Shown: positions 8,881-17,858, numbered from the stretch's first letter. The stretch is 64,000 nt of DNA from DASUPK01 sp963801055 (GCA_963801055.1 CAWDDE010000003.1:310001-374000), one strand, 5' to 3'. Made by a program: numbers and translations. Notes: generated by a model from the letters alone, not told the origin.

Positions 8881-9828
8881 GTGAAGGCTATTCAGATCGA
8901 GGAGTTCGGCGGCCCGGAGGTGCTCAAGGTCGCCGAGGTTCCCGACCCCGAACCGGGCGACGGGCAGGTCGTGGTGGACGTTGCCCGCGCCGGGATGAAC
9001 TTCGCGGATACGCACGCGATCCGCAACGACTACCTCGCCGAGCAGACCTTGCCGCTGATCCCAGGCGCGGAGATCAGCGGCACGACGCCCGACGGGCGCC
9101 GGGTGGCGGGGATGGTCGGCAATGGGGGATACGCGCAGAAGGTCGCCGTTCCCGAGGCGTGGCTGGTCACACTTCCGGACGAGGTCAGCGACGACCAGGC
9201 CGCCGCACTGCTGCTGCAGGGCCTGACGGCGCATGCGCTGCTCCACTATTGCGCCCACATCGAGGAGGGCGAGACGGTCGTGATCGAGGCCGCGGGGGGT
9301 GGTACCGGGACGCTCGCCGTCCAGCTCGCCAAGCGAGCCGGCGCCCGGGTGATCGGGCTGGCCTCCAGCGAGGAGAAACGGGCGCTCGCCGAGCGGCTCG
9401 GAGCGGACGCTACGGCAGACTCTCGCGCTGACGATCTGAAGGAGGCCATCCTCGCGGCGAATGGCGGCAACCGCGTGGACGTGGTGCTCCATATGAGCGG
9501 CACCGGCTGCGATGCCGAGCTGCATGCGCTCGGCCCGCTGGGGCGGATCGTGGCGTTCGGGAACGCCGCCCGTCATCCGAATCAGGTGGCGACGAACTAC
9601 CTCTTGCAGACCTCCAAGTCCGTGATCGGTTTCTGGCTGGTTCCCCTGATCGCCAAGAAGCGGGACCTGATCAGGTCGATGACCGCCGACCTGCTCGGAG
9701 CGGTCGCCTCCGGCGAGCTCGAGGTGGTGATCGGCGGCGTCTACCCGCTGAGCGAGGTGGCGCGCGCCCACAGGGAGATGCAGGAGCGCCGCACGAGCGG
9801 CAAGCAGCTCCTCGACCCCTCGGCCTGA
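8881..9828 (+). CDS. NADPH:quinone oxidoreductase-like MDR enzyme
   Basis: A 315-residue medium-chain reductase. The start (MKAIQIEEFGGPEVLKVAEV) is the QOR signature; the nucleotide-binding loop is IEAAGGGTGTLAVQLAKRAG, and the tail (PLSEVARAHREMQERRTSGK) is typical. The structural and catalytic zinc ligands of alcohol dehydrogenases are absent, so it belongs to the zinc-free quinone/enal reductases that use NADPH. GTG start. It overlaps the helicase start by TGATG at 9826-9830, so the two are probably co-transcribed. Confidence 0.85.
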   Translation: MKAIQIEEFGGPEVLKVAEVPDPEPGDGQVVVDVARAGMNFADTHAIRNDYLAEQTLPLIPGAEISGTTPDGRRVAGMVGNGGYAQKVAVPEAWLVTLPDEVSDDQAAALLLQGLTAHALLHYCAHIEEGETVVIEAAGGGTGTLAVQLAKRAGARVIGLASSEEKRALAERLGADATADSRADDLKEAILAANGGNRVDVVLHMSGTGCDAELHALGPLGRIVAFGNAARHPNQVATNYLLQTSKSVIGFWLVPLIAKKRDLIRSMTADLLGAVASGELEVVIGGVYPLSEVARAHREMQERRTSGKQLLDPSA

Positions 9829-11270
9829 TGCCGGAGAAGGTCGGTACCAAGGAGGCGGCGACCTCCTTCGCGGACTTGGGCCTGTCCGAGGGGCTGCTGC
9901 AGACGTTGGACGAGCTCGGTTACGTCGAGCCGACCCCGATCCAGGCGCAGGCGATCCCCGAGCTGCTCGACGGCCATGACGTGATCGGCCAGGCACAGAC
10001 CGGGAGCGGCAAGACTGCGGCCTTCGGCCTGCCGATGCTCGAGTACATCGACCCGGAGAGCGAGGAGACGCAGGCGATCGTTCTGACGCCGACCCGCGAG
10101 CTTTGCATCCAGGTGACGCAGGCGCTTCGCGCGTACGCCGAGCACCTGGAGGGCGTCAGCGTGGTCGCGGTCTTTGGCGGCGCCCCGATCCGCGATCAGC
10201 AGGCGCGCCTGCGCTCCGGGGCGCAGATCGTGGTCGCCACCGTCGGCCGCATGATGGATCTGATCTCCCGGCAGTCCCTGGTGCTTACGGCGGCCCGCTA
10301 CGTCGTCCTCGACGAGGCGGACGAGATGCTCGACCTGGGCTTCATCGAGGACGTTGAGCGGATTCTGCGGATGAGCCCGAGCGGACGCCAGACCCTGCTC
10401 TTCTCGGCGACGATCCCGGAGCCGGTCGCGCGGCTTGCCCAGCAGTACATGTACGACCCGGTCACGATCCGCGTGACGCCCAAGAAGCTCACCGTCGACT
10501 CGGTGGAGCAGGCCTACGTGATGGTCGAGCCGCGCAAGAAGCTCGAGCGGCTGGTGGAAATGCTCAGGGCCGAGGAGCCCGAGCAGGCGATCATCTTCGT
10601 ACGCACCAAGATCGGCGCGGCGCGCCTCGGCAAGCAGCTGGCCGAGAAGGGCCTGCAGGTCAAGGCTCTGCACGGCGACCTCACCCAGGGTCAACGCGAC
10701 GGCGTGATGATCTCGTTCAAGGAGCACAAGACGCCCCTCCTGGTCGCTACCGACATCGCCGCGCGCGGGCTCGACATCGAGCACGTCACCCACGTCATCA
10801 ACTACGACATGCCGAACAACCCCGAGATCTACGTCCACCGCATCGGCCGCACCGGCCGGGTGGGTCGCACCGGCAGGGCGATCACGTTCACGACAGCCAA
10901 GCAGCGGGGCGAGCTGAAGGAGATCGAGCGGGTGGTCAAGGTCCACATCGGCGAGTGGGAGCCACCCGAGGAGCGCCTGGAGCACGCCCCCACCCCGAGG
11001 CACCGCGAGGGCCCACCGCCCGAGGCGGTCGACGGGACGGTGAAGCTGTTCGTCAACCGCGGCAGGCGCGGCGGGATCAGCGAGGAGGACCTCAACTGGG
11101 CGATCGTCGAGGGCGCCGTAGTGCCCAAGGAAGCAATCCGCTCGATCAGGGTCCTCGAGCGCTTCTCATTCGTCGAGGTCACCGCCGATCAGGCGGAGCG
11201 GACCGTCGAATACCTCGACGGGACGAAGCTGAAGGGCAAGCAGATCCGGATGGAGATCGCCCGGAGCTAG
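9828..11270 (+). CDS. DEAD-box ATP-dependent RNA helicase
   Basis: ATP-dependent RNA unwinding. All motifs are present in order: Q motif PTPIQAQAIP, Walker A AQTGSGKT, PTRELCIQ, DEAD, SAT, IIFVRT, TDIAARGLD and HRIGRTGR. The last 80 residues (VKLFVNRGRRGGISEEDLNW to LKGKQIRMEIA) form a DbpA-type RNA-binding domain, so it belongs to the DeaD/CsdA/DbpA branch used in ribosome assembly or cold adaptation. It lacks the long RGG tail seen in many actinobacterial DeaD proteins. Its TAG overlaps the stop of the convergent response regulator (CTAG at 11267-11270). Confidence 0.95.
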   Translation: MPEKVGTKEAATSFADLGLSEGLLQTLDELGYVEPTPIQAQAIPELLDGHDVIGQAQTGSGKTAAFGLPMLEYIDPESEETQAIVLTPTRELCIQVTQALRAYAEHLEGVSVVAVFGGAPIRDQQARLRSGAQIVVATVGRMMDLISRQSLVLTAARYVVLDEADEMLDLGFIEDVERILRMSPSGRQTLLFSATIPEPVARLAQQYMYDPVTIRVTPKKLTVDSVEQAYVMVEPRKKLERLVEMLRAEEPEQAIIFVRTKIGAARLGKQLAEKGLQVKALHGDLTQGQRDGVMISFKEHKTPLLVATDIAARGLDIEHVTHVINYDMPNNPEIYVHRIGRTGRVGRTGRAITFTTAKQRGELKEIERVVKVHIGEWEPPEERLEHAPTPRHREGPPPEAVDGTVKLFVNRGRRGGISEEDLNWAIVEGAVVPKEAIRSIRVLERFSFVEVTADQAERTVEYLDGTKLKGKQIRMEIARS

Positions 11271-11653
11271 CCCGGGTCCGAGTCCGAGTTTCCGGCGAGC
11301 TCCTCGATCTTCCCGATCAGGTCCTCCCACTCGAACGGCTTGGGGATGCAGTCGGACGCACCCAGCGAGCGCATCCGATCCGGCTCCTGCGCGTCGAGAT
11401 GGGCCGAGATCATCAGGACCGGGGTCTTCGATCCAGATTCGCGCAGCTGCTGCAGCACCTCGATCCCCGACATGTTGGGCATCATCGCGTCGAGCAGGAT
11501 CACGTCGGGCTCGCCCGAATCGGCGTTCCTGAGACGCTCGAGGGCCTCGAACCCGTCGGTGGCGGTGACGACCTCGTAGCCCTCCATCTCGAGGCGTCGC
11601 TCGAGCATCAGCAGAACGGTCTCCGAGTCGTCCGCGACGAGTAGGCGTGTCAA
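11267..11653 (-). CDS. Single-domain response regulator
   Basis: A 128-residue receiver domain with no output domain. The acidic pair D8/D9 (VADDSE), phospho-acceptor D55 (VILLDAMMPNMSG), the Ser of the SAH segment and K105 (PKPF) are all present. It overlaps the upstream histidine kinase by ATGA, so it is the cognate partner. As it has no DNA-binding part, it probably acts by protein contact or passes the phosphoryl group on. Confidence 0.92.
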   Translation of the reverse strand: MTRLLVADDSETVLLMLERRLEMEGYEVVTATDGFEALERLRNADSGEPDVILLDAMMPNMSGIEVLQQLRESGSKTPVLMISAHLDAQEPDRMRSLGASDCIPKPFEWEDLIGKIEELAGNSDSDPG

Positions 11654-13158
11654 GTGGCGGCTCCGGCCTTCGTCCTGGTGGCCGGCGCCGTCCCCCCTAG
11701 CCGTCCATTGGCGATCGGCAGCACGAAGCGAAAGGTAGCGCCCTTGCCGGGGATCGAGGTGGCCGAGATCGAGCCGCCGTGCAGCTCGACGAGCGATTTG
11801 GCGATCGCGAGGCCAAGCCCGGTACCGCCGACCTCCTGCGTCTCGCCGCTCTGGGCCCTCCAGAAGCGGTCGAAGACATTGTCGAGCTCCTCCTCGCCGA
11901 GGCCGGGCCCGTTGTCAGAAACCGCGAACTCGACCTCGTCTCCGCGCCGGGTTGCCGCAAGCTCTACCTGAGCGCCCTCGGGGGCGTACTTGTTGGCGTT
12001 GGTGAGCAGGTTGGCGAGCACCTGGGCGATCCGGTCGGCGTCGACGTCGACGTCCGGCAGGTCCTTCTCGACGCTCACCGTGAAGCGCTGGTCCTTGTCG
12101 TCGAAGTGCTGGCGCATCTGTCTCCCGACCCTCTGCGCCAGGGACCGCACCGGCGTGGGCTTCGGCTCGATCAGGAGCTTGCCGGCGTCGCTGCGAGCTA
12201 GATCGAGGAGGTCGTTGATCATCTTCTGCAGCTGCGACGAGCTCTCGGCGATCACCTCCGCAGCCTCAAACTGGCGGGTATTCAGCGACTCTTTCTGCGC
12301 GGTGAGCATCTCGGCGAATCCCTTGACCACCGTCACCGGCGTGCGCAGCTCGTGCGAGACGGTGAGCACGAAGTCGTCCTTCATCCGCTCGACCCGGTCG
12401 CGCTCGCGCGCGTCCCGCTCGAGGGAGTTGGCCATTTCATTGAAGGCCCGGCCGAGGGTCGCGATCTCGACGGGCCCGCCAACCTCGACTCGGGTCTTGA
12501 GGTCGCCGCCCGCGAGCCGGCGCGCCCCCTCCACAAGGCGGCCGAGCGGTGCTCGCATCGAGTTGATCATTCCGGAGAATAGGATCAGCGCGGCGAGCAG
12601 CGCCCCTGCGAGGCCCGCCGCCACCAGCAGGGTGGTGTTGCGCGTCTCGCTCCGCGCATGGTCGCGGGAGGAGTCACGCGCGGCGCGCGTCGCCGCTGCC
12701 AGTCCCTCGCTGCTGTTGGACACGGCCGAGGTCAGCCGGCGCTCGACGGGTACCGGTGGGATCTTCCCGTGAACCAGCGGCTCGGCCACCGCCCGCCGCC
12801 AGGCCGCCTCGTTGGCCACCAGCTGATCGAGATTCGCAGCGAGCACCGTGTTCGTCCCGGTCAGATCCCGGGCGCGATCGACGGCGTCAGAGAAGCTGGC
12901 GGAGGCCCTGTTGAGCCCGGCCTGGCTCGGCGGCTGGTGGGTGCTCGCGGGCCGCGTCGCAGCCTGCTCGAGGATGAAGGCCGATCGCAGGCGCTCGCTC
13001 TCCAGCTCGAGCTGAAAGTAGCGGGTGATGTCGTCCTCGTAGTTCACCCGTACCTGAAACAGACGTCCCACCCCGAGCAGCGAGACGAGCAGGAGCAAGG
13101 CGAACAGGACCAGGAAGCCGATTCGCAGGCGCGCGGTCAGTGAGGGATTGAATCTCAT
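11650..13158 (-). CDS. HAMP-containing sensor histidine kinase
   Basis: A 502-residue membrane kinase. TM1 is at about 13-34, followed by a 140-residue extracytoplasmic sensor rich in charged helices, TM2 at about 176-197, HAMP at about 198-250, HisKA with SHELRTP (phosphorylated His269) and a HATPase domain with NLLTNANKYAP (N box), DNGPGLGEEE (G1) and GGTGLGLAIAKSL (G2). The sensor region resembles CHASE3-type four-helix domains, but that is inferred from helix content. It forms a two-gene operon with the receiver protein downstream. Confidence 0.92.
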   Translation of the reverse strand: MRFNPSLTARLRIGFLVLFALLLLVSLLGVGRLFQVRVNYEDDITRYFQLELESERLRSAFILEQAATRPASTHQPPSQAGLNRASASFSDAVDRARDLTGTNTVLAANLDQLVANEAAWRRAVAEPLVHGKIPPVPVERRLTSAVSNSSEGLAAATRAARDSSRDHARSETRNTTLLVAAGLAGALLAALILFSGMINSMRAPLGRLVEGARRLAGGDLKTRVEVGGPVEIATLGRAFNEMANSLERDARERDRVERMKDDFVLTVSHELRTPVTVVKGFAEMLTAQKESLNTRQFEAAEVIAESSSQLQKMINDLLDLARSDAGKLLIEPKPTPVRSLAQRVGRQMRQHFDDKDQRFTVSVEKDLPDVDVDADRIAQVLANLLTNANKYAPEGAQVELAATRRGDEVEFAVSDNGPGLGEEELDNVFDRFWRAQSGETQEVGGTGLGLAIAKSLVELHGGSISATSIPGKGATFRFVLPIANGRLGGTAPATRTKAGAAT

Positions 13159-13204
13159 CTTTTTTGGGGATCCCTTTTGCGTACACTACGGCGCGGGGAT
13201 CGTC

Positions 13205-13861
13205 ATGGGAAAAGGATTGCTTGCGTGGTGGCGCCGCCGGATTGTGGCGCGAGGAGTGGCCGGAGCGGTATTAGTTGCCGTACCGGTTGCGGTCGTAGCC
13301 CTGATCGGCTTCTCGGGGGGCTTCGGCGGCATCGTCAGCGGCCTCGCTGCGGTTGGCGGCGGCCCCGAGGCCGACAGCATTCCCGCCTCCGCCCAGACCG
13401 AGGCTGGTGATCGGAGCGGGAGCGACCCGAGCGGGACCGACGCCGCGAGCAGCGACTTGAGCCGGGCGATAGTGGACCTGGGCGTTCCTGGCGGCGGCAG
13501 CACCAAGCTCGGCACTGGCGGCGACTCCGCAGGCACCGGAACCGGCGGCGCAGGTGGCTCAGGCGGGGGCTCGACGACGGGCGGTGGTGGCGGCGGCGGT
13601 ACGAGTGGGAGTGGGACCGGGACGACGACCGGGAGTGGCACCACAGACACCGTGAACAACACCGTCAATGGCGTGAACAACACCGTCAATGGCGTGAACA
13701 ACACCGTGAATGACACCACCAGCACGGTCAACGACACCGTCAACGGCACGGTGGACAGTGCGAGCGGGACGGTGAACGGCACCGTCGACACCGCGGTCGG
13801 CGGGGTCAACGACACTGTCAACGGGGTCAGCAACACCGCCAACGGCCTGCTCGGCCAGTAG
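13205..13861 (+). CDS. Secreted or membrane-tethered repeat protein (NTVNG repeats)
   Basis: After a basic start (MGKGLLAWWRRRIVARG) there is one hydrophobic segment (AGAVLVAVPVAVVALIGF), an acidic Ser/Asp linker, a Gly/Thr/Ser-rich stretch and about 65 residues of degenerate repeats such as NNTVNGVNNTVNGVNNTVND. The repeat strand is reflected in DNA as near-identical AACACCGTCAATGGCGTG units. The pattern suggests an extended, wall-spanning surface protein; function unknown. The ATG at 13205 is preferred over 13148, which would overlap the divergent histidine kinase gene. Confidence 0.7.
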   Translation: MGKGLLAWWRRRIVARGVAGAVLVAVPVAVVALIGFSGGFGGIVSGLAAVGGGPEADSIPASAQTEAGDRSGSDPSGTDAASSDLSRAIVDLGVPGGGSTKLGTGGDSAGTGTGGAGGSGGGSTTGGGGGGGTSGSGTGTTTGSGTTDTVNNTVNGVNNTVNGVNNTVNDTTSTVNDTVNGTVDSASGTVNGTVDTAVGGVNDTVNGVSNTANGLLGQ

Positions 13862-13882
13862 GGCGCGTCAAACTTCCGCGGG

Positions 13883-14731
13883 TTGCTCGCCCTAGCGATC
13901 AGCCTCGCCTCCGCGGCCTCGTGGGGGGTCTCGGACTTCCTCGGTGGGCTCCAGAGCCGGCGTCTGCCGGTGCTCGGCGTGCTCGCGATCTCGCAGCCGG
14001 CCGGCCTGCTGCTGATCGTGCTGCTCATCCTCCTGACCGGAGCGGACCCGATCTCGGCGGACAAGCTCGCCGTCGCCTTCCTGGCGGGAGCCGCCTCGCT
14101 GGGAGGCCTGGCCGCCTACTACGCAGCCATGGCGATGGGGACGGTCAGCGTCGTCGCGCCAATCGCGGCGCTTGGCGTCGTCGTGCCGGTGGTCGTCGGG
14201 CTCGCTCAGGGTGAGTCCCCCGCGGCCATCCAACTCGCCGGAGTCGTGCCGGCGATTGCCGGAGTGGTCATTCTCAGCTACGAGGAGCCACCCGAGCAGG
14301 TCGACCGCGCCCGGGTGGCGCGGCTCTCGATCGTCCTGGCGATCGTCGCCGGCCTCGGGTTCGGTGTGTTCTTCACCGGGCTCGACGCGGCGGCCGCCGA
14401 CCGGCCGGGGTGGGCGATCCTCGCCGTCCGCTTCGGCGGCCTGGCCACGGTCGCGGCCGCCCTGCTGGTCGCGCGCCCCCGCCTCGACGGCGTCGGCGCA
14501 GCCTGGCCGGTTCTGATCGCGATCGGCGTCTTCGATGCCCTCGCCAACGCTCTCTTCGCCGTGGCGTCGACGAAGGGCCTGCTTCCGGTGGTGGCCGTCG
14601 GCGGCTCGATGTACCCGGCGTTCACGGTCGCCCTCGCCCACGGCGTGCTGGGAGAGCGGCTGGCCACGATCCAGTGGGCAGGTGTTGCCCTGGCGCTGAC
14701 CGGCGTCGCGATGATCGCCGCGGGCAGCTAG
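13883..14731 (+). CDS. EamA/DMT-family transporter
   Basis: A 282-residue protein with ten predicted membrane helices arranged as two EamA repeats of five helices each (AISLASAASWGVSDFLGGL at the start of the first, SIVLAIVAGLGFGVFFTGLD at the start of the second). The ends of the repeats carry the usual GVVPAIAGVVILSYE and GVALALTGVAMIAAGS helices. The exported metabolite cannot be predicted. TTG start. Its stop overlaps the stop of the convergent HAD gene (CTAG at 14728-14731). Confidence 0.85.
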   Translation: MLALAISLASAASWGVSDFLGGLQSRRLPVLGVLAISQPAGLLLIVLLILLTGADPISADKLAVAFLAGAASLGGLAAYYAAMAMGTVSVVAPIAALGVVVPVVVGLAQGESPAAIQLAGVVPAIAGVVILSYEEPPEQVDRARVARLSIVLAIVAGLGFGVFFTGLDAAAADRPGWAILAVRFGGLATVAAALLVARPRLDGVGAAWPVLIAIGVFDALANALFAVASTKGLLPVVAVGGSMYPAFTVALAHGVLGERLATIQWAGVALALTGVAMIAAGS

Positions 14732-15420
14732 CGGCGACCAGGCCGCCCTGCGGTTGTGCTGGGCGGCCGCTTGTCGCCGCGACCTGATGGCGGAGCAGTC
14801 AACCTAAGCCCGGTCAGCTCCGCGAGCTTGGCGATCGTCTCGGCGGCGTTGCGGTGTCGCACCGCCGTCATTCCCAGCGCCTCCGCGCCCTCGCAGTTCT
14901 CCCGCAGGTCGTCCACGAAGATGCACTCCCCCGGCTCCAGGTGGAGCCGGTCGGCCGCGAGCCGGTAGATCTCCGGCTGAGGCTTGTGCAGGCCGACCTC
15001 TGCCGAGATCACGGCCGTGTCGAACAGCTCCGCTAGCAGCTTGCGGTCGTAATGGGAGGTGCTCCAGGAGTTGGAGATCAGACCGGTGAGCAGCCCCGCG
15101 CCGCGAATCTCCCTGACGGCGGCAACCATCGGCTCGTCCGGCTTCATCCCCGCGAACATGCTGTCGATCAAGCCCTCGGGGTCTCGCAACCCCAGGCGAC
15201 GCCCTAACTTCGTCTCGAACTCGCCCTCGGTGAGGGCGCCGGTCTCCAGTCCGCGAAGGTCGGCCAGAGCCTCGGGATCGTGACGGAAGAGGTTCTTGAT
15301 CGTGTCGGGCTGCAGTCCCTCGCTACGCAGGTATGAGGCAAAGCTGTCCCAGACGGACGTCGTCAGGACCCCGCCGAAGTCGAAGAAGACGGCGCGAAAG
15401 CGCGTTTCGCTCACCACCAT
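14728..15420 (-). CDS. HAD-superfamily hydrolase (ACAD10 N-domain type)
   Basis: A 230-residue HAD subclass IA hydrolase. Motif I is FFDFGGVLTTS, motif II ISNSWS, motif III Lys in HKPQPEIY and motif IV FVDDLRENCEGAEALGM. The FDFGGVL variant and the DDLxxNxxGAxxLGM ending are those of the epoxide-hydrolase-N-domain/ACAD10-type HADs. It is divergently placed 66 bases from an APH-like kinase, and an ACAD10/11-type dehydrogenase follows that. Together the three reproduce the domains of ACAD10, suggesting that it removes a phosphate in the same pathway; that role is inferred. Confidence 0.88.
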   Translation of the reverse strand: MVVSETRFRAVFFDFGGVLTTSVWDSFASYLRSEGLQPDTIKNLFRHDPEALADLRGLETGALTEGEFETKLGRRLGLRDPEGLIDSMFAGMKPDEPMVAAVREIRGAGLLTGLISNSWSTSHYDRKLLAELFDTAVISAEVGLHKPQPEIYRLAADRLHLEPGECIFVDDLRENCEGAEALGMTAVRHRNAAETIAKLAELTGLRLTAPPSGRGDKRPPSTTAGRPGRR

Positions 15421-15486
15421 GCTCCCCACGTCAGGCGAGGCGCCCCCGGGTGCGAAGCTGAGGAGGCGCCGTCATATGCTGGGGCC

Positions 15487-16545
15487 ATGGGCGAGGAGGC
15501 TAACGAGGCCGCAACCGCTGAAGCGCCCGAGGGGGTCGATCGCGCCGGGGTCGAGGGCTGGTTCGAGGCGAACGTTCCCGGTGTCGAGCTGCCGCTCGGC
15601 TTCGAGCGGATCTCCGGCGGGCGCTCCAACCTGACCTTCGGCGTCCGTGACGCGGCCGGCAACGCCTGGGCGCTCCGCCGCCCGCCCCTTGGCAAGCGTC
15701 TCGGCTCCGCCCACGACATGGGGCGCGAGCACCGCGTGATCGCCGCGCTTCAGGACACTCCCGTCCCGGTTCCGCCGGTGGTCGGCCTCTGCGAGGACGA
15801 GTCGGTGAACGGGGCGCCGTTCTACGTGATGGGCTTCGTCGAGGGTCCGATCCTGCGCACCGCCGAGGATGCGAAGCAGTTCGACGAGGACGAGCGCCGC
15901 GCGATCGGCGAACGGCTGGTCGACACGCTGATCGCGATCCATGAGGTCTCGCCCGACGAGGTGGGGCTCGGCGACCTGGGACGCAAGGAGGCGTACGTCG
16001 AGAGGCAGCTCCGGCGCTGGCAAGGCCAATGGGAGAAGTCCAAGACTCGCGAGCTGCCGGCAGTCGACGGCGTCCACGAGCGTCTCTCCGCCCGGATCCC
16101 GGAGCAGGGGACAGCGACGATCGTCCACGGCGACTACCGGCTCGACAACATGATCCTCTCGCCGGCCGGGGAGGTCTCCGCGGTTGTTGACTGGGAGCTC
16201 TGCACGCTCGGCGATCCGCTGGCCGACTTCGGGATGCTGCTGGTCTACTGGTCCGAGGAGGGCGACGACTTCATGCCGCTGTTCGCTCCGGCCACGATCG
16301 CCCCCGGGTTCCCAAAGCGCGACCAGGTGAGGGAGCGCTACGCGGAGCGCTCCGGTCGCGACCTCGGCCAGATCGACTTCTTCATCGCCCTCGGCTACTG
16401 GAAGCTGGCGATCATCCTCGAGGGCGTCTACGCCCGCTACGCCTCCGGGCAGTACGGCAAGACGAGCGAGGGCTTCCGGCAGTTCGCGAAGGTCGTCGAG
16501 CACCTCGCAAACGCCGCAAACGAGGCAGCCAACCGCCTGCCGTAG
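15487..16545 (+). CDS. APH-family kinase, LvaA/ACAD11-kinase-like
   Basis: A 352-residue phosphotransferase of the aminoglycoside-kinase fold. Visible features: glycine-rich start ISGGRSNLTFGV, the Lys-equivalent segment ALRRPPLGKRLGSAHDMGRE, YVMGFVEG hinge, catalytic HGDYRLDNMIL and metal-binding VVDWELCTLGDPLADFGML. These follow the kinase half of ACAD10/ACAD11 almost motif for motif, as well as LvaA of the levulinate pathway, which phosphorylates 4-hydroxyacyl-CoA. It ends 5 bases from the convergent ACAD10/11-type gene. Substrate by analogy: a 4-hydroxyacyl-CoA, not an antibiotic. Confidence 0.88.
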   Translation: MGEEANEAATAEAPEGVDRAGVEGWFEANVPGVELPLGFERISGGRSNLTFGVRDAAGNAWALRRPPLGKRLGSAHDMGREHRVIAALQDTPVPVPPVVGLCEDESVNGAPFYVMGFVEGPILRTAEDAKQFDEDERRAIGERLVDTLIAIHEVSPDEVGLGDLGRKEAYVERQLRRWQGQWEKSKTRELPAVDGVHERLSARIPEQGTATIVHGDYRLDNMILSPAGEVSAVVDWELCTLGDPLADFGMLLVYWSEEGDDFMPLFAPATIAPGFPKRDQVRERYAERSGRDLGQIDFFIALGYWKLAIILEGVYARYASGQYGKTSEGFRQFAKVVEHLANAANEAANRLP

Positions 16546-16550
16546 GCCGG

Positions 16551-17849
16551 CTAGTTGGCCGCCTTGGCCGGCTCGGCGGAGTCGTCGGTGGCGGTGACCG
16601 CGGCGTGTCGCGGCTGGTCGCCGGATTTGGAGGCTTCGACCCGCTTCGCCGCGCGATTGAGCTCGCGGCGTGCGATCACCATCTTGTGGACCTCGTCCGG
16701 CCCGTCGGCGACCCGCAGCATCCGCATGAAACGCCACATTCCGGCGAGAGGGGTGTCGTCGGACATCCCCAGTGATCCGTGCACCTGGATGGCGCGATCG
16801 AGGACGTCCATGACGACGTTGGCTGCGACCACCTTGATCATCGAGATCGCCTGGCGGGCGCGGCGCTTGCCCTCGGTGTCCATCTGCCAGGCGGCGTTGA
16901 GGGTCAGTAGCCGGGCCTGGTCGACCTCCATCCGCGACTTGGCGATGAAGTCTTGGACGAACTGCTTGTCGGCGAGCGGCCCGCCGAAGCTTTCGCGCGA
17001 GTTGGCTCGCTCGCACATCATCTCGATGGCGCGCTCGGCCGTTCCGATCGCGCGCATGCAGTGGTGTATGCGCCCTGGCCCGAGACGGTCCTGCGCGATC
17101 ACGAAGCCGGCGCCGCGCTCGCCGAGCAGGTTCGACTCCGGAACGCGGCAGTCCGTGTAGCGGATCTCACAGTGGCCGGGACCCTGGTCGTGGCCCATCA
17201 CCGAGACGTTCCGGATGAGCTCGAAGCCGGGGGTGTCGACGGGGACGAGGATCATGCTCGCCCGCGTGTAGGGAGGTGCGTCGGGATCGGTGACCGCCAT
17301 CGCGATCGCGAAGTCCGCGCCGTTTGCGCCCGAGGTGAACCACTTGTGGCCGTTGATCACCCACTCGCCGGCGTCGGTGAGCTCCGCGCGGGTCCGGAGG
17401 GTGGTCGGGTCGGACCCCGAGACCTCCGGCTCGGTCATCGAGAAGCAGCTGCGGATCTCGCCGTCGAGCAGGGGTTGAAGGAAGCGCTCCTTCTGCTCGT
17501 CGGTCCCGTGGTCGACGAGGATCTCCATGTTCCCGGTGTCGGGCGCCGAGCAGTTGAAGGCCATCGGCGCCACCACGGGACTACGGCCCATCTGCTCGCA
17601 GAGGATCCCGTACTCCCAGTTGCTCAGGCCCGCGCCATATTCGCCGTCGGGGAGGAAGAGGTTCCAGAGGCCATGCTCCTTGGCGGTCGCCCGGATCCCG
17701 ACCAGGATCTCGGGGTAGGGCCTCCCCGGCCCGACCTCCTCGTCGATCGCCTTGAGCGCCTCGGCCTCGACCGGGTAGACGTGCTCGTCCATGAACGCCT
17801 GAATGCGCTCCAGAAGAGACTCGACCTCGGGAGAGGGGTTGAAGTCCAC
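16551..17849 (-). CDS. ACAD10/11-type acyl-CoA dehydrogenase family protein
   Basis: A 432-residue dehydrogenase-fold protein of the ACAD10/ACAD11/LvaC branch: NCSAPDTGNMEIL, CFSMTEPEVSGSDPT, GPGRIHHCMRAIGTAERA, AIQVHGSLGMSDDTPLA and RVADGPDEVHK are the branch-specific blocks. In the characterised relatives this flavoprotein eliminates phosphate from 4-phosphoacyl-CoA so that the chain can enter beta-oxidation. The adjacent LvaA-like kinase supports the same chemistry here. A charged tail of about 30 residues (VEASKSGDQPRHAAVTATDD) is extra. Convergent with the kinase gene. Confidence 0.9.
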   Translation of the reverse strand: MDFNPSPEVESLLERIQAFMDEHVYPVEAEALKAIDEEVGPGRPYPEILVGIRATAKEHGLWNLFLPDGEYGAGLSNWEYGILCEQMGRSPVVAPMAFNCSAPDTGNMEILVDHGTDEQKERFLQPLLDGEIRSCFSMTEPEVSGSDPTTLRTRAELTDAGEWVINGHKWFTSGANGADFAIAMAVTDPDAPPYTRASMILVPVDTPGFELIRNVSVMGHDQGPGHCEIRYTDCRVPESNLLGERGAGFVIAQDRLGPGRIHHCMRAIGTAERAIEMMCERANSRESFGGPLADKQFVQDFIAKSRMEVDQARLLTLNAAWQMDTEGKRRARQAISMIKVVAANVVMDVLDRAIQVHGSLGMSDDTPLAGMWRFMRMLRVADGPDEVHKMVIARRELNRAAKRVEASKSGDQPRHAAVTATDDSAEPAKAAN

Positions 17850-17858
17850 GTCCGAAAA

